A stretch of DNA of 60,000 nt, from positions 27,830,001 through 27,890,000 of the forward strand of contig NC_079882.1 of NCBI RefSeq assembly GCF_029227915.1, in the 5' to 3' direction. The stretch is from Hydractinia symbiolongicarpus (lineage: Eukaryota > Cnidaria > Hydrozoa > Anthoathecata > Hydractiniidae). The notes under the pieces were generated by a model that saw only the letters and a program-made list of their open reading frames with translations, made no database searches and was not told the DNA's origin. Positions 12,741-24,146 of this stretch are shown one piece after another; within the stretch, counting starts at the first letter, position 1; every line of letters starts with the position of its first letter. A program made the position numbers and the translations under genes.

Positions 12741-13730
12741 CATCACCACATAGTGTTACAGATAAGGAGGCGGAAAATCTGAGCCAAATATACTATACCC
12801 CAGAACATCTCTGGACTGGGCGAAAAGCCATCAAATTACTCACTGCAGAAGCTGGTCTATCCGAAAAGAAAGTAACCCATTGCCTGAGTAGGCAACCGTT
12901 GTGGCTACGGTATATCAAAGGCCCTGAAAAGATCGATTATCCACACTTCACCATTACAATAACTAATTAGATGCATCAGTTTGATCTGCTCTATATGTCC
13001 CATGATTGCTTGTATGGAAACACCTTCATGTACATCCTGACAGGGATTGAAGTGGCCTCGAGGTACAAGGTAGCTAGGCCGCTGCGCAGCAAGAAAACCA
13101 GGAAGTAGCTGATCAAAGACATTTACAGGGCAGGAACTTTACTATATCCCAAGATTTTTTAGTGTGAAAATGGTTCTGAATTCATGTCAAATGTAACCAA
13201 GCTGCTGGAGGATAAGGGGGGTTGAAATTAAGAGGGACACCACCAAATGTCACCATACGTTTACAGCTTTTGTACAGTCCTACAACAAGGTACTTGTCGA
13301 AAGGCTCTTTAAGCCTCAGGATGCACAGGAGCTAGTCTCTGGTCAGCCTAGTACCCTTTGAGTCAAGCACTTATACACCATCGCGAGAAATCTCAATAAT
13401 GCCAAGACTGCCATGATTGAGATGAAACCTAACAAGGCGATTAAACTCGATGATGTACCGCTTGAAAAAAGTCAGCAATACCCCGAGGAGAGATCCCTAC
13501 TTCAGAATGGTGTGTACTTGCATTTGCTATATCCCGGAGAGGAGCACTCTGACTCTAAAAGACGCGCAACTGACGCTTTTTACAGTAAACATACTTACAG
13601 GTTAGACCGTATAGTAGCAGGTAGTCGTGCTTTTTACTATTTGAAGTACGGCCCTGATCGTAGCTTCGTATCGGAAGAGTTGATGCTTTTTCCTGAAGAT
13701 GTTCCGCCCGAGCTTATCAAGGAATGGTAA
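12731..13730 (+). pseudogene. relic of Polinton rve-family integrase
   Basis: Starts MSKASPHSVTDKEAENLSQ and aligns with the integrase at 34480-35553 to the end (PELIKEW versus PEHVKEW). The N-terminal zinc-like/helical part and the first catalytic Asp (HQFDLLYM) are kept. The second catalytic site reads CENGSEF instead of CDNGSEF, and the glutamate site reads FVQSYNKV instead of FVESYNKV. Several stops and frameshifts lie between 12968 and 13400. It cannot encode an active enzyme. Confidence 0.9.
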
Positions 13731-13741
13731 TAGTTCTTCAT

Positions 13742-14321
13742 TCATTCCTCTAGGTTATCCAAATCTATTTCATCCAAAGCATCATCCCCATCATAATCTT
13801 CATTCGGATCTTGCAAATAATCCAAAGGATGTTGGGTATAGAACGGGTATCCATAGACGATACCTTTGATAACATTAGGCTCATTCTCCAAATCAATATC
13901 GACTAGACGTCATTCTTCTTTGGGAAAGTTGAGTATATTTTGCCTATTGTTGATATATTTGCCAAATCCAATAGCTTCAAGTCCTTATCCTTCACGATCT
14001 GGTAACAGAGTGCACCATAGTTGTTTTCTTTAGCCGCAATAATATGGAGCCCTAGACGTTCAATATCATCCTCTAAGTCGTCGTCGATCTCGCTTCTTAC
14101 AAATGTACCCCATGTTTTTTCGCCTGACGCCATCCTGTCTGAAAGGTTTTCATCAGTTTTATATTCAACCCCCCGTAGTATACTCCATCTCGATATTTAA
14201 AATTGTCCAAGCAGGTAGGGCAATAACCAGTAAGTGACCATACCTTGATACAGCAATGTAGCACGGGGACCTGGATATCGTAGTTGGTTGTAAATTGATT
14301 TTGTTTTATGTATGCTTCCAT
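13742..14321 (-). pseudogene. unknown gene of the decayed Polinton, well preserved
   Basis: About 190 codons on the minus strand in three frame segments: MEAYIKQNQF... from 14321, MASGEKTWGTF... near 14133, and an acidic tail VDIDLENEPN... to LDNLEE ending at 13742. Only two frame changes disrupt it, fewer than in its neighbours. One CPTC pair sits in the first third; the tail is rich in Asp/Glu. I find no counterpart in the young Polinton and do not recognise the family. It is convergent with the integrase relic. Confidence 0.55.
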
Positions 14322-14504
14322 CTTTTTGATATTTCACTGGTTTTTAACATACACCCAAAATGGTCAAAAATGATAATTTCAATATCCTTGTAAGTATTAA
14401 AATTAGCGCTCGTTTAAGTCATTCCGCGAGCTCTAAGAGACGTTCGTGCGTGTAGTGTTCACTTGCTAAACTCGGGGAATACTACAAGTATATGCGCGTT
14501 TCAC

Positions 14505-14531
14505 ATATCTGATATCTGTGATATCAGATAT
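14505..14531. repeat. perfect 12-bp-arm palindrome upstream of capsid relic
   Basis: ATATCTGATATC and GATATCAGATAT flank TGT. It lies just before the minor-capsid relic, where the young copy also has a perfect palindrome (30253-30274), so the position seems conserved though the sequence is not. Confidence 0.7.
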
Positions 14532-14589
14532 GGGCAATGAACGATATCTGTGATGTAGAAGCAACTCTACGTTACAAATATCGTTAAAG

Positions 14590-15086
14590 CCACACTTTAT
14601 GTCGAGTACCTAGGGTGGCGTATCCGGATCGTTTTAAAGTCAATCCGTATTCGATCTACGTGGTTAAACATTTACAGCAACAATGACTTTACCATCAGAG
14701 AGGAGACCGATTCATCTAAAAAATCTATCCGGATCGAGATCATAAATGGGTCATATAAGATCGAGGAGATCGCGGCTCATATCAACAATCAAGACAAAGG
14801 TGAGGGTCTTTGTGCCTAAGAACGGTATCTGCAGGCTTCACAGATAGTTTTCACAACAGTGATGTCTACATTCGACTAAAACTTGTCTGCCTCCAGCTAG
14901 ATAAGCACCATTTCGTTTTGAACGGTAAAAAATCTAAGATTGTGGCCATACTCACCTGGAATTTCGACACCCATGTCTACCTCTCTCTGAAGGATTCAAG
15001 TAACAAGCTTGATTTCATGCTGACCGATAAACATCAAAAATGTGTCTTCTGTAGTGATCACGATGCAGGTGTTTATAGAATAAAGA
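14590..15086 (+). pseudogene. relic of penton-like minor capsid protein
   Basis: Segments SIRIRSTWLNIYSNNDFTIR, INGSYKIEEIAAHIN, VYIRLKLVCLQLDKHHFVLNG and LDFMLTDKHQK match the minus-strand gene at 29589-30250 in order. One or more frame changes lie near 14800-14880. The stop between this gene and the next is lost, so the two relics read through in frame. Confidence 0.75.
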
Positions 15087-15432
15087 TGAATAGTATGAAG
15101 CCATATTTGACATTACCATCCATTGTGCCTGAAGATGACAGTATGCAGGATGAAAGCCAGTTATGCAGATTAAAAAAGATTGAACAGATTAAACAGTTTA
15201 ATATTACCTCTACAAGGAGACCAAAGAGCGTAATGCACTTGCGAAAAAGTTCAAGATGCATGGTACATGGAATAAGTACCGTGACCACGGATTACTTGGA
15301 GTTAGCGTGACCATTACTGTTAAATGGTGCTAAAGGACCACATGCGACAAAGATTGAAACGCATTGTGAATGAGAAAAACGTGAAGACTTAGTCGCAAAA
15401 GGTAGGCAACAAGAAATAATTACAATCTTCTC
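15087..15432 (+). pseudogene. relic of Polinton 222-aa helical membrane protein
   Basis: Starts MNSMKPYLTLPS and keeps QLCRLKKIEQIKQF, matching MADTMKLYPTLPP and QVYRLKNIEEIEQY of the gene at 28920-29588. The hydrophobic middle is deleted, and a piece like the C-terminal RAELVAQGRQEAKDEI follows in shifted frames. Confidence 0.75.
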
Positions 15433-15467
15433 AGTAAGCCTATTCCACTCAGATGCTGCCTGTGTAT

Positions 15468-15704
15468 TCAGTATAAGGCGTTGTAGGAGTGCATAATCTT
15501 ATCGTAGCGATTACCTCTTCCGTATCTTGATGTAACTATATCTTCTGCAGCGATTACGATCACCTCTTCTCTATCTTGATTTATGATCATGTTCCCATAA
15601 CATGCATAACGTTTCTTACTGAGAAACTTCATATACATCTCTAGATTCATCTCTTTTGACATCTTCAATCTTTCTTTGATGGCTAACATCGCTGCTTGTC
15701 TCAA
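15468..15704 (-). pseudogene. relic of SAP-like small protein
   Basis: The frame contains GNMIINQDREEVIV, like GDLLIDQDTGEVIV at the end of the gene at 28617-28877. Orientation towards the previous relic is also the same (convergent). Here the frame runs on about 25 residues past the young gene's stop. Function unknown. Confidence 0.5.
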
Positions 15705-16639
15705 AGTACCAATTCCAAAATAACTTTCGCTGCTTCCAAAATGTTCATGTTTGTATCAACCTGCAACCAACTCAACTTGCTCTTATCATCATTGTTAGAG
15801 TCGTGAAGGAGCTAGCGATATGCACAGGGAACTCCTTGACTTACACTCTTCCAAATGTGCATAGTTGTTATGCCCTGTCTATATACGCTTGACTGTTTAA
15901 TAATTGCCGTACATTCAGAAAGTCCCTGAGGTACCTTTTTCTTGTGGAAATTGGTTCTGATGTTGCCTTCTCAATCATTCAGTTTAGTATTAATATATCG
16001 TTCTTTCTTCACACTTATTTTTCTGAAGCAATGCTCCTCAACGCCTCTATCTTGGCCCAGATCTGGGAATACTTATCCAAAAACTTTGGGGTAGTCACCA
16101 AGATCTAATAAAATGGTTAAAGCTCTCGCTTCTCGCTATATATATCATGGGTGTAGATATGTTTGAGAGACTTTATCAACGGCGGAGATGGTTCGCCTTG
16201 AACAAGATACCCATTCACCATATCTCTCGTCCATCCCCTTATTTGCAGGCTTGGAGTTGCTTAGGATTATGTTTTCGGCATTCACATCCTCAGTATTGAA
16301 TGAGGTTACGTCACTGTCTTCTGACGGTCTTGCCTCTAAAATTTAACTACTTCTTCTATCTTATGTGTTATTATTAATTAGCATGGGTAACGGAGAGACC
16401 TGCATAATGGCATACGCAACTGCCTCCTTTGTACGTGCTGTATTCCTGATAGCAGCACCAGCAAAGCATTTTACCCATCCACCACCATATCCGACCATTT
16501 GCATTTATCAGACTCATTAAGTATGCATTCGCAATCATCGCACAGCTGTTTAATCGCTTTATGTTATGGACTACTATCAAATCCAGGTAATGTCTCAGTT
16601 TGTACATGATTTCGCTCTAGTTTGTTGGATTCTTCGCGC
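15705..16639. other. unassigned part of decayed Polinton
   Basis: By position this should hold counterparts of the OB-fold-like and ankyrin genes, but I see no clear similarity. A 77-codon minus-strand frame at 16374-16607 is not recognisable. Confidence 0.4.
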
Positions 16640-16792
16640 GTGCGTCAATTTTTGATGATATCAGCTCATTTTATTGATTCTAGGGACTTCCCCTACTTTT
16701 GGAAGGGTGCTGAGGAGTAGCTGTGGACGGGGTCGGAAGCGAGATATGACCGTGAAATAGAAACCTTTATTGAGTGACACCCTTCTTCTACT
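16640..16792 (-). repeat. right terminal repeat of the decayed Polinton
   Basis: Read on the minus strand from 16792 it begins AGTAGAAGAAGGG and carries the CACGGTCATATCTCGCTT block that pairs with the left end. The inner part has GATATCATCAAAAATTGACG, close to the repeated unit of the young element's ends. Confidence 0.65.
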
Positions 16793-17376
16793 AGAGATTC
16801 GCAATTGAAATAGTCAAAGAGCAACAGACAATATCACGTTGTCTGTAATTCGAATTTCTCACTTGACGTTAATAAAACTCTGCATCTTTTTTTTGGCTTT
16901 CTTTGCCAGATGTTAGATGCCTTAAATTAAATTAATATGACGTGTCTTACAAATGATTACTAAATCTTAAGATTGGCAATGTAATCTTGGTCTTTTTGAA
17001 TATTGTAGACCGAGTGTTCACCCAACGCTTACCCAAGACATGAAACTTGCTGTTGCAGCATCCTTTAAACTCTTTCTTTGAAAATAGAAACCACAACCAA
17101 TACAGGTATCCCAGAGTTTGCTTATAATGTACTTATAATTTCAGACAGTCTATTGATCATTTGGACATCTTCAGTCTATTGATCCTTAGTTGATGAAAAT
17201 ATATGAACATGAAAATTTGCGAACTTACACTATTTGCTAGGCATAATAGGCAGAAAATGCTGTCTGTCACCTGCCTATTTCAATTTTCCACCTCTTCTTC
17301 TTAAGCATCACGTCTATTCAAAATATTCAAAAGCTTGCAAATAATAAGAAATTTACATTTTTTTAAATTTACTTAC
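16793..17376. other. gene-free host sequence beside decayed Polinton
   Basis: Contains an imperfect hairpin near 16823-16846 (ACAGACAA...TTGTCTGT). Otherwise AT-rich with no exon recognised; likely intron of host gene 1. Confidence 0.4.
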
Positions 17377-17426
17377 TTGTTCAGGTGTTGCTTTTATAAG
17401 CATGTCATATACTCCCGCAGGTCTAC
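17377..17426 (-). CDS. host gene 1, 50-nt exon after FN3
   Basis: Minus-strand exon between an acceptor (TTTTTCCAG) and a consensus donor (GTAAGT). With the preceding exon's phase it reads GRPAGVYDMLIKATPEQ and ends in phase 0. It follows the FN3 exon by an 80-bp intron. Confidence 0.6.
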
Positions 17427-17506
17427 CTGGAAAAAGTAAAAATAAAGATGTTGATAGATAAGTTTTTTTTATCAAATGTAAAAATACTAGAATATTGGTG
17501 GTTTAC

Positions 17507-17821
17507 CTCCCATGTCTTCCATAAACACATATACAGGAAAGCATTTGGTTGGAGATGGTTCTGCGCCACCCGCATATGACGCTTCAACGTAGTATACTCC
17601 GCTTGGGTTGAGATTACTTATCAAAAAACCATGATCAACGCGTGGCACGTCAATTATATTTCCCACATCATTGTTATCTAGTACGTTTTGATAAAATATT
17701 TTCACGGTGTCATATGTGATAAAGCTATTTCCGTTGATTGGTTTATCACTCCACCAAATGCCCAATGACGTCAAACTGGTCCTTTTATAAAATAATGTTT
17801 TAGAAGCATCCTCTGGCGGTC
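17507..17821 (-). CDS. host gene 1, FN3 domain exon
   Basis: A phase 1 to phase 1 exon flanked by TTGTAG and GTAAAC, the usual layout for FN3 domains. The product starts PPEDASKTLF and has a WW pair (LGIWWSD) in the B-strand region, an FITYDTVKIFY strand and a late SNLNPSGVYYVEASY turn. It connects in phase to the signal-peptide exon at 18199-18259, giving a secreted or cell-surface protein. FN3 assignment is from pattern, not a profile search. Confidence 0.7.
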
Positions 17822-18198
17822 CTACAACACCAGCAAATTAATTGGTAAATTAGTACATGGAGATTAAGAAACTCTGGTATAGTTAGCTGTATTTTATGGA
17901 CATAATTGATGACTGATCTAAAAGCATTCAACAAAAGCCTTATTCTATAGGGTTTAATTGAAGATGTGCGTATAAAAACTGACGGGAAAGTCGGCCTTGA
18001 AGATGTGAGGTTTTTTATATTTACTTCTTCTAAATGTTTTTTTATATTTGTCAACGTTTAATTATACCATAATATTTTAAGCTATGTAAATCGTAGACAA
18101 ACCAATTGTAAGTTAACATTAACCTAACGTACAAAAGGGAGAGATTGGACAATATTTGATAGAATTTATCAATTTCGCGAAGGCAAAAAACGTCTTAC

Positions 18199-18259
18199 CT
18201 ATGCCAGCGTGGCTTGTTTGAAAATTTGTAAGGCAGAATATAATCCAGAACGCCTTCAT
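18199..18259 (-). CDS. host gene 1, first coding exon (signal peptide)
   Basis: The exon starts with ATG and encodes MKAFWIIFCLTNFQTSHAG: a basic residue, a hydrophobic core and a likely cleavage after SHA. It ends in phase 1 at a GTAAGA donor, matching the phase-1 acceptor of the FN3 exon. This marks the 5' end of a minus-strand gene running left. Transcription start is not visible. Confidence 0.65.
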
Positions 18260-18599
18260 CTAAAAACAACATTTATATTATTTAATACCGCAAGAAAATT
18301 AAAACATTAAATAGTTGCATTATTTTCCGCTCTAGCGCACAAAACTCACGTGCTAAAGATTTTTTTAAGTCCACACGCTTTATTAAAAAAACTCGTGAGC
18401 TTCAAGCGTTGTAGCAGAAAATGCAGTCGTATGAAAACGAGCTTTTCGAACATTTTAATATTTCACAAGTGTTTATATTCTCTTAGTGTATGTTAGACAT
18501 GTTGTTTTATGTTTGCTTTTTAGCATACTCTTTTCAGCTTTTTTGAAAGTGGCAGTAATGAAGCAAACATAAAATTATTTAACATATCTTCCGGTTTTT

Positions 18600-18981
18600 A
18601 AATAGATCGCAGGAAAAGTTGCCTAAAATTGCCCGCAAATCCGTTTTTTCCGATTTTCGGGTAAAATCCGAAGAAATCGGGAAATCGGACTAATCACGTG
18701 TCCAAAACATGGAAAATTATTCTTCTTGATGAAACAAAGTTATGTTGTAAGTTTCAAGTTATAAGGATAATCCTAACAAGCGTTAATTTCCTTATTATAA
18801 AAGTTTCGTAGAGATTTTTAGGGGCAATTTCGAGTAATAGCCAATATCAAAGCCTCTGAAAGTCTAATAGATAAATATTGAAACTCAGTAAGTATAATAG
18901 CCATGCAGCATAGCGTTAGAGAGTTACTAAAAAAACCGTTAGGGTTTGGGCGGAATGCGCATTTCCCCGAACCGAATAGGG
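18600..18981 (-). mobile_element. truncated copy of the piggyBac-like MITE
   Basis: Reverse-strand copy of the left half of the 246-1002 element, with the CCCTATTCGGTTCGGGG end and TTAA at 18982-18985. The internal CGATTTTCGGGTAAAATCCG region also matches. The other end is missing or too diverged. Confidence 0.7.
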
Positions 18982-18985
18982 TTAA

Positions 18986-20295
18986 ACCTATGTAGTGGCA
19001 GTTTAACATTAAATATTATTTGTATGTAGTAAGTAAAAATTGAAATGAATCACCTCGCTCAATTCCAGTAAAGCCTCTTTATTAGCTCGTCTTTGTATTT
19101 CCTATTTTAGCTACATAATTGCTTTTGACAATTTTGAATTCGTTAATCGCCAGAACATTTCGCTTCAAATAATATATGTTTGGCCAACAATCTTAAGTAG
19201 CAAATATTAGTACAGGCATGCTGTACCCCACACATCTGTTATATCATTACAAAAAAAACTTCTCTGCAAATTAAATTTCAAGATACAACGTATGCAGCAT
19301 GAGTTGTTCGCTGAACTGAAACTCCACCTGTTTCAAAAGTATCACAAGTTAAGTCTGTTGTTGCATTCTACACAATACCTGTTATTTTTCCAATAAACAT
19401 TTAGTCCAGTTTTTAATACACTAATATAGGCGCAGCTACTAACTTTATTTAATACCTAACCTTACTTGCTAACTATTTTTTATCAGTAAGCTTTATATGA
19501 CTATGCTCAATTTGTTGTGACTAGAGATAGCCATATACCACCAACTGCAGCTTGTCAGATTGGTAAGAATAAAACAAATAGGCACATGATAAAAAGACGC
19601 TACAATTGAAAAAAAAACGTTACAAAACAGCATAAATTCATCTTTACACTGCTCCTTATGATGTCTGTTTGTAGCCAAAATCTTAGAAAATTGGTATTAC
19701 TAAGATTTATACATGTCTAAAAATATACTTACCCTAAAGATTAGAATAAATATAGCTAAGTTATGACAAAATTCAACGTACAGAGGAGAAAAAGGAAAGA
19801 AGAAAAGGGAGAATTTCAACAAACGTCCAATTCCACTTTAAAATGGCCTGTCTGTCGTTATCCATGGTTGCACCTCGTACAACAATAACAATTTCCTGGA
19901 ACAGGTCGAGTCATTTTTGAGCTTTTCTTCCGGATTTTGTTGTCTTCACAATCATTTGTCTCAAGTAAACACAGTTTAGGTTTTCCAAGCCTCTCTTCCT
20001 TAATATTTGATACTAATCCTTCCTTAATAGTTGAGAAAATAAGTAATATATTAACGAGATGTTTTCGATACTTTGATAACTTTTAAATGTAACTAGAATT
20101 TCAAATGGTTAGTCTCAGCAAAAATATGTGCTAATCAGATAATTCATTTTTGCTTAAATCACTCGATTTGACAAGATATCGCTGTCCTGGGTGCAGCTAC
20201 AGTGTACATGAAGTGAGGCTGAATTAATTATTATTTGGCATTTTAGATGGTGAATTTTTACACATTTTCACTGTCGAGTCAGATCCAAAGTGCAA
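18986..20295. other. gene-free host sequence
   Basis: Upstream of host gene 1. AT-rich, no exon or RNA gene recognised. Confidence 0.4.
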
Positions 20296-20332
20296 CGAGG
20301 GAGGATGATCCATAATGGATCATCCTCCCTCG
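20296..20332. repeat. perfect 18-bp-arm palindrome
   Basis: CGAGGGAGGATGATCCAT is followed by one A and its exact reverse complement. It can form an almost loopless hairpin or cruciform. No transposon ends are evident around it. Confidence 0.9.
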
Positions 20333-20404
20333 CAAAGATATGCCCCCTCTACATTTAATTTTCTGTCGACAACCCCAAACATGTGTAAACGTTATTTCAC
20401 AATC

Positions 20405-20690
20405 TAAGTAATAGGAAGTACTGAAAAAAATATCAGAGACAATTTTTGAATCTTTTATGTTCCCGTTTACATGTCTCGTTTGAGAGATGTAAAACATGAA
20501 AAAATTATGACGATGTTTTGTTTGAGAACAAGTGCGATTAGTAGTAGTTATCACACCGTACTGAAAAAAAAATATCAGAAATTTTTTTGAGTTTATTATG
20601 TTCTCATTTACTTATATCTCGTTTACGAGAAATAAAATATGCAAAAATATATATTTCGAGAACAAGTGCGATAAGTAATAGGATAATAAA
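20405..20690 (+). repeat. tandem duplication, two ~145-bp units
   Basis: Both units contain AGTACTGAAAAAAATATCAGA- or GTACTGAAAAAAAAATATCAGA-like starts, a CGTTTgaGAGAT core and GAGAACAAGTGCGAT(T/A)AGTA ends. They differ by many substitutions, so the duplication is not recent. Confidence 0.65.
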
Positions 20691-20818
20691 AGATTTTTTG
20701 CACTGTTAGAATTCTTATTGGCTTAAAACTCATTTTAGTCTCGTTCTCAGAACAAAATCTGTCTAAACGAGGATTAAAGTTTTAGCCTGGATAAGTTTTA
20801 GGCGTCCAGGCTTTGAGC

Positions 20819-20838
20819 TGTCTCTTTCTATCTGTCTA

Positions 20839-20870
<32 letters not shown>

Positions 20871-20875
20871 CAGAC
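20819..20875 (+). repeat. TC/TA-rich low-complexity run
   Basis: Run of TCTCTCTC and TATCTATCT units; simple repeat. Confidence 0.8.
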
Positions 20876-21548
20876 GATTTTAAAGATTCGGCCTTCGCCG
20901 GCGGAAATCAATAAATTTTAGAGTAAATTATTCATGTTGATTCAATACAAATTATTTATAGTTAAGTTAAACAATTTAATTAAACACAAAACTTCTTCAA
21001 CGAGCTATCTATATAACCCCACTAACCTAAAGTCACAGTTAAACTAAAAATCTCTATGGTGGAGAGCGCAATTCTCTTTAATGGCTAAGTTGAAACAAAA
21101 AAATAATTGGACCGTGAATATATATGATTTAATGTTGTTGGCTTCTTAAAATTTATTTATTTTATATATAAAAAGGATGGAATAAATCTTGCGATAATTT
21201 CTTATTTTCTAGGAAAAACAACAACTTTACCTAATGCATTATTAACCAATTAGAGAAATTCTGCACCAAACTCGTTCCCAGCACCTTTTGTCTTATTTTC
21301 TTTTACTGGACAGCGAGAAGAAAAGACACTGGAATCGTAGTCCAAAAATGGCCAATTTAGGGCCAAATTATGCGAAAAGATAATATAATTTATGCGCGAC
21401 GTTCTACATCGTCATACTATAAAGATGGCGCATTCAGTCTTGTGTTCAGTCAAGTTCAAGTGAAGTTCAGTGAAGCGAAAATAAGTGAAAAAAAACAGAC
21501 ACAAGGCGCTGGAGACGAGTTTGCTCTTGGCACGCTATATTTACCAAT

Positions 21549-24068
21549 GAAAAAAAAATATAAGAGTTTTGCACTTCAGAATTAAAAAATAAGTAAAAAT
21601 TGCACTCTTTTCCTAGTAGAAAATTGAAAACAGAGCAAATACTTCGTTTAGATTAGCCAATAAAATCTGAGAAAAACTCCTATGATGTTTTCTAACCTGA
21701 CAAAAGGAACGCTATCAAAAAGTGGTATGTAAAGTATGGCATTTGAATATATGACCACGTTCCCTGAATGGTCTTTCTAAAATATGTAAAGTATTGGTAT
21801 TTTAAGTAGTGACATTTTAAATCAAAAAATTTCTTTTTTATAGAGTCAAAGAAATATTAGGAAGACGGAAGCTTACCTTTTGCTGCTTTCCTTCTGCCTT
21901 CCTTTATGCATGTTTTTCATATTTTTTTAAAAATTTATTCTTAGATATTTAAACTAGTACCCAGTGTTTTATAATATACTACAGTCGCGTTAAAAATTTA
22001 TGTTGGAGAGAAAGTTGCGAATACTTAAAGAATACAATTCTTATACTATCAATTGAATTTAATATCAAGGAGGCACTGAATTTGATATCGATTTATATGA
22101 ATCGATAACTATTTTTACATATACTTATATTAAAATCTGAATTTATAAATGAATTATTTACCGATAACTATAATCGTGGACAAAAATATTGAGACTAAGG
22201 CAGTTTTTTACTCGTTATCCAAATATGGACAAAACAGTCAAATAGTCAATACTCTGCAAAGTCGCCACAACTTGTCAAAGTTCACTTGTCATTGTTCAGA
22301 GTGGACTTAGGACTTCCTATCTTAGGTTATTTGGTAAATACAAAATTCTTAAAATGTGCTAATTGTTGCTGACGTCAGCAAGGCTATTAATCACGAATTT
22401 CGGGGCCTTCGTGGTCCCCGACGTGAATTATTTCGGTGTGCGGGCGTCCACTCTGAACATTGACAAGTTCAAGATGTGTGAATCTAATATAGAATGAGCC
22501 TACGCAATTACTTGTGGTGGTGAACTTCGAAATTCGTTGTCTTGTCCCAACATATTGTGACCACAATTATAGCTATACAAGCGCACAAAATGGCTTCCTC
22601 ATCTTCATATTCCGCCATGTGTTTATATGATGACGTTAGCGAAAAATTAAAAAATACAATAAATTGGCAGTTTAGATGCTCACTTTCTAGAAGCTTTAGG
22701 TTTAAATTGTATCATTAATTAAATTGTGTCACTCTTTATTTGTCCTCAAGCTACGATTTACAAAAAAGATATGACAAAAATTCTTAAACACTAATAAAGT
22801 TTTGTTTGTGGCCATTTCTGCCAATTATTTTGGTTATGTAACGGATTGACACTGGAGAATTAAGAAAAGTATTGTCCTTCTGCCATAATATTACATGCTT
22901 GGAAATAAAATACAAAGTTAATTAGTCATAACCATAGATTAAAGCGATTGTAATCTATAAAGACGTTACAGCAAAGGGCGTAATTGGAACTTCTTGGTAG
23001 AGCAATGTTTTTTTGTTTTTTTCGTATCTCATAGATTGAGACCTAAAATCATGGGTTAGGGCATTTTTGTCTCGTCCTCAAACCTTAACAGGTTAAAAAG
23101 GTTTCTTAAATTATGAATGTACACGATTTCAGGCAATGTCTTTTATTCGACAATAGCTAGAATTTATTTCTATTATTTATGGTACCTGAGGGAAAGAGGT
23201 AAAGAGCTTGATTCATATATGAATTCAGCTATAGCATGAATTGTAGTTCTAACTCGACGCCATGAATAAATTAATCATCCAACATCTCATAATTAAATAG
23301 TTTTTTCAAATTTTCTCTCAATTAATACCCAGCTGCTTTGGTGACCGTTTAATAATGTTTGATACATTTAACCTCTTAATTAGCCCTGAGTTTTTAATTA
23401 GCATAGGGCCCTCTTCAAATGAGCTCCTGAAAAATACAAGAGGAATGTTTAAGGGCGGGAATACACGGTGAAACATTCCTTTAGAAACATTCGAATTTTT
23501 TCTTTCTAACCATTTCTGTTATAATGTATCCTATATTAAGAACGAATTTAAACGAAATAAAAGTTGGTTTAACGTGTTGCGAAAGCTTACGATTTTTACT
23601 AACTGAACAGTTAAATTTCTCTTGTCTTGAAAGAAAGATCAAAGGAAACAGACGGCTAGTAAAAATTCAAAGTCGCACCAGTTGATTGTAAGCAAAGTTT
23701 TTTGTGCGTTTCTAGTTTTGTAAGAAGAAAATGGAAAAAACGAAGATGGAATGTGAAAAAGAGATTGATTTATTTTTAATAACTTTTTAAACTTTTTGAT
23801 ATCTTTTTAGTTAATGGTTTTACCCAGCAGAATCCTCTTTTCGTTTTTTTCATGCTTGTCTCCAGCAACAATTTTTTTTAAAAAATACACACGTGCAATA
23901 GCAAAATAAAAATTCGAGAAATACATTCAAATGTCTGTAAAAAATATTTCGCCTTAATAACCGAAAAAAATTTTTTTTCCAATCACACTGAGTCAAAGAA
24001 ATGATGACGAGTATAAAAGATTATTTATGCGAACTGAAGTAAGGGGACCATTTGGTCTGTGTATTAGT
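21549..24068 (+). repeat. long copy of a segmental direct duplication
   Basis: Three separated parts (about 21549-21790, 22916-23306, 23937-24068) recur in the same order in the shorter block at 24147-24885. Shared marks include ACCTGACAAAAGGAACG, GGCAATGTCTT(T/C)TATTCGACAATA and TGGTCTGTGTATTA. The long copy holds extra sequence, including the inverted repeat at 22281-22472. No coding sequence seen. Confidence 0.65.
22281..22472. repeat. inverted repeat pair, possible small MITE
   Basis: ACTTGTCATTGTTCAGAGTGGAC (split: ACTTGTCA, TTGTTCAGAGTGGAC) near 22284-22306 is repeated inverted near 22447-22470 with one indel. About 140 bp lies between them, without coding sequence. Confidence 0.6.
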
Positions 24069-24146
24069 AGCGATGGCTTCTTTGATTTTGCAGCGCAGTT
24101 ATCGAAAATATTAGCCTTTTGAATGCTATTTTAGTCATCAGAGAAA

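Larger units (their letters stand above)
6219..16792 (+). mobile_element. decayed Polinton/Maverick element, about 10.6 kb
   Basis: Both ends begin AG and share an imperfect inverted repeat starting AGTAGAAGAAGGG. Relics of PolB, a membrane/coiled protein, a small one-TM protein, the major capsid protein, an HNH endonuclease, a two-TM small protein, integrase, minor capsid protein and a SAP-like protein lie between, in that order. Each except HNH and one minus-strand gene matches a gene in the younger element at 26841-44373. Many stops, frameshifts and deletions show it is old. No packaging ATPase, BRO or ankyrin relic was found. A clear target duplication is no longer visible. Confidence 0.85.

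Noticed and set aside
18818-19009. Minus-strand 63-codon ORF
   Set aside because: It lies inside the MITE copy, whose consensus has no coding frame.
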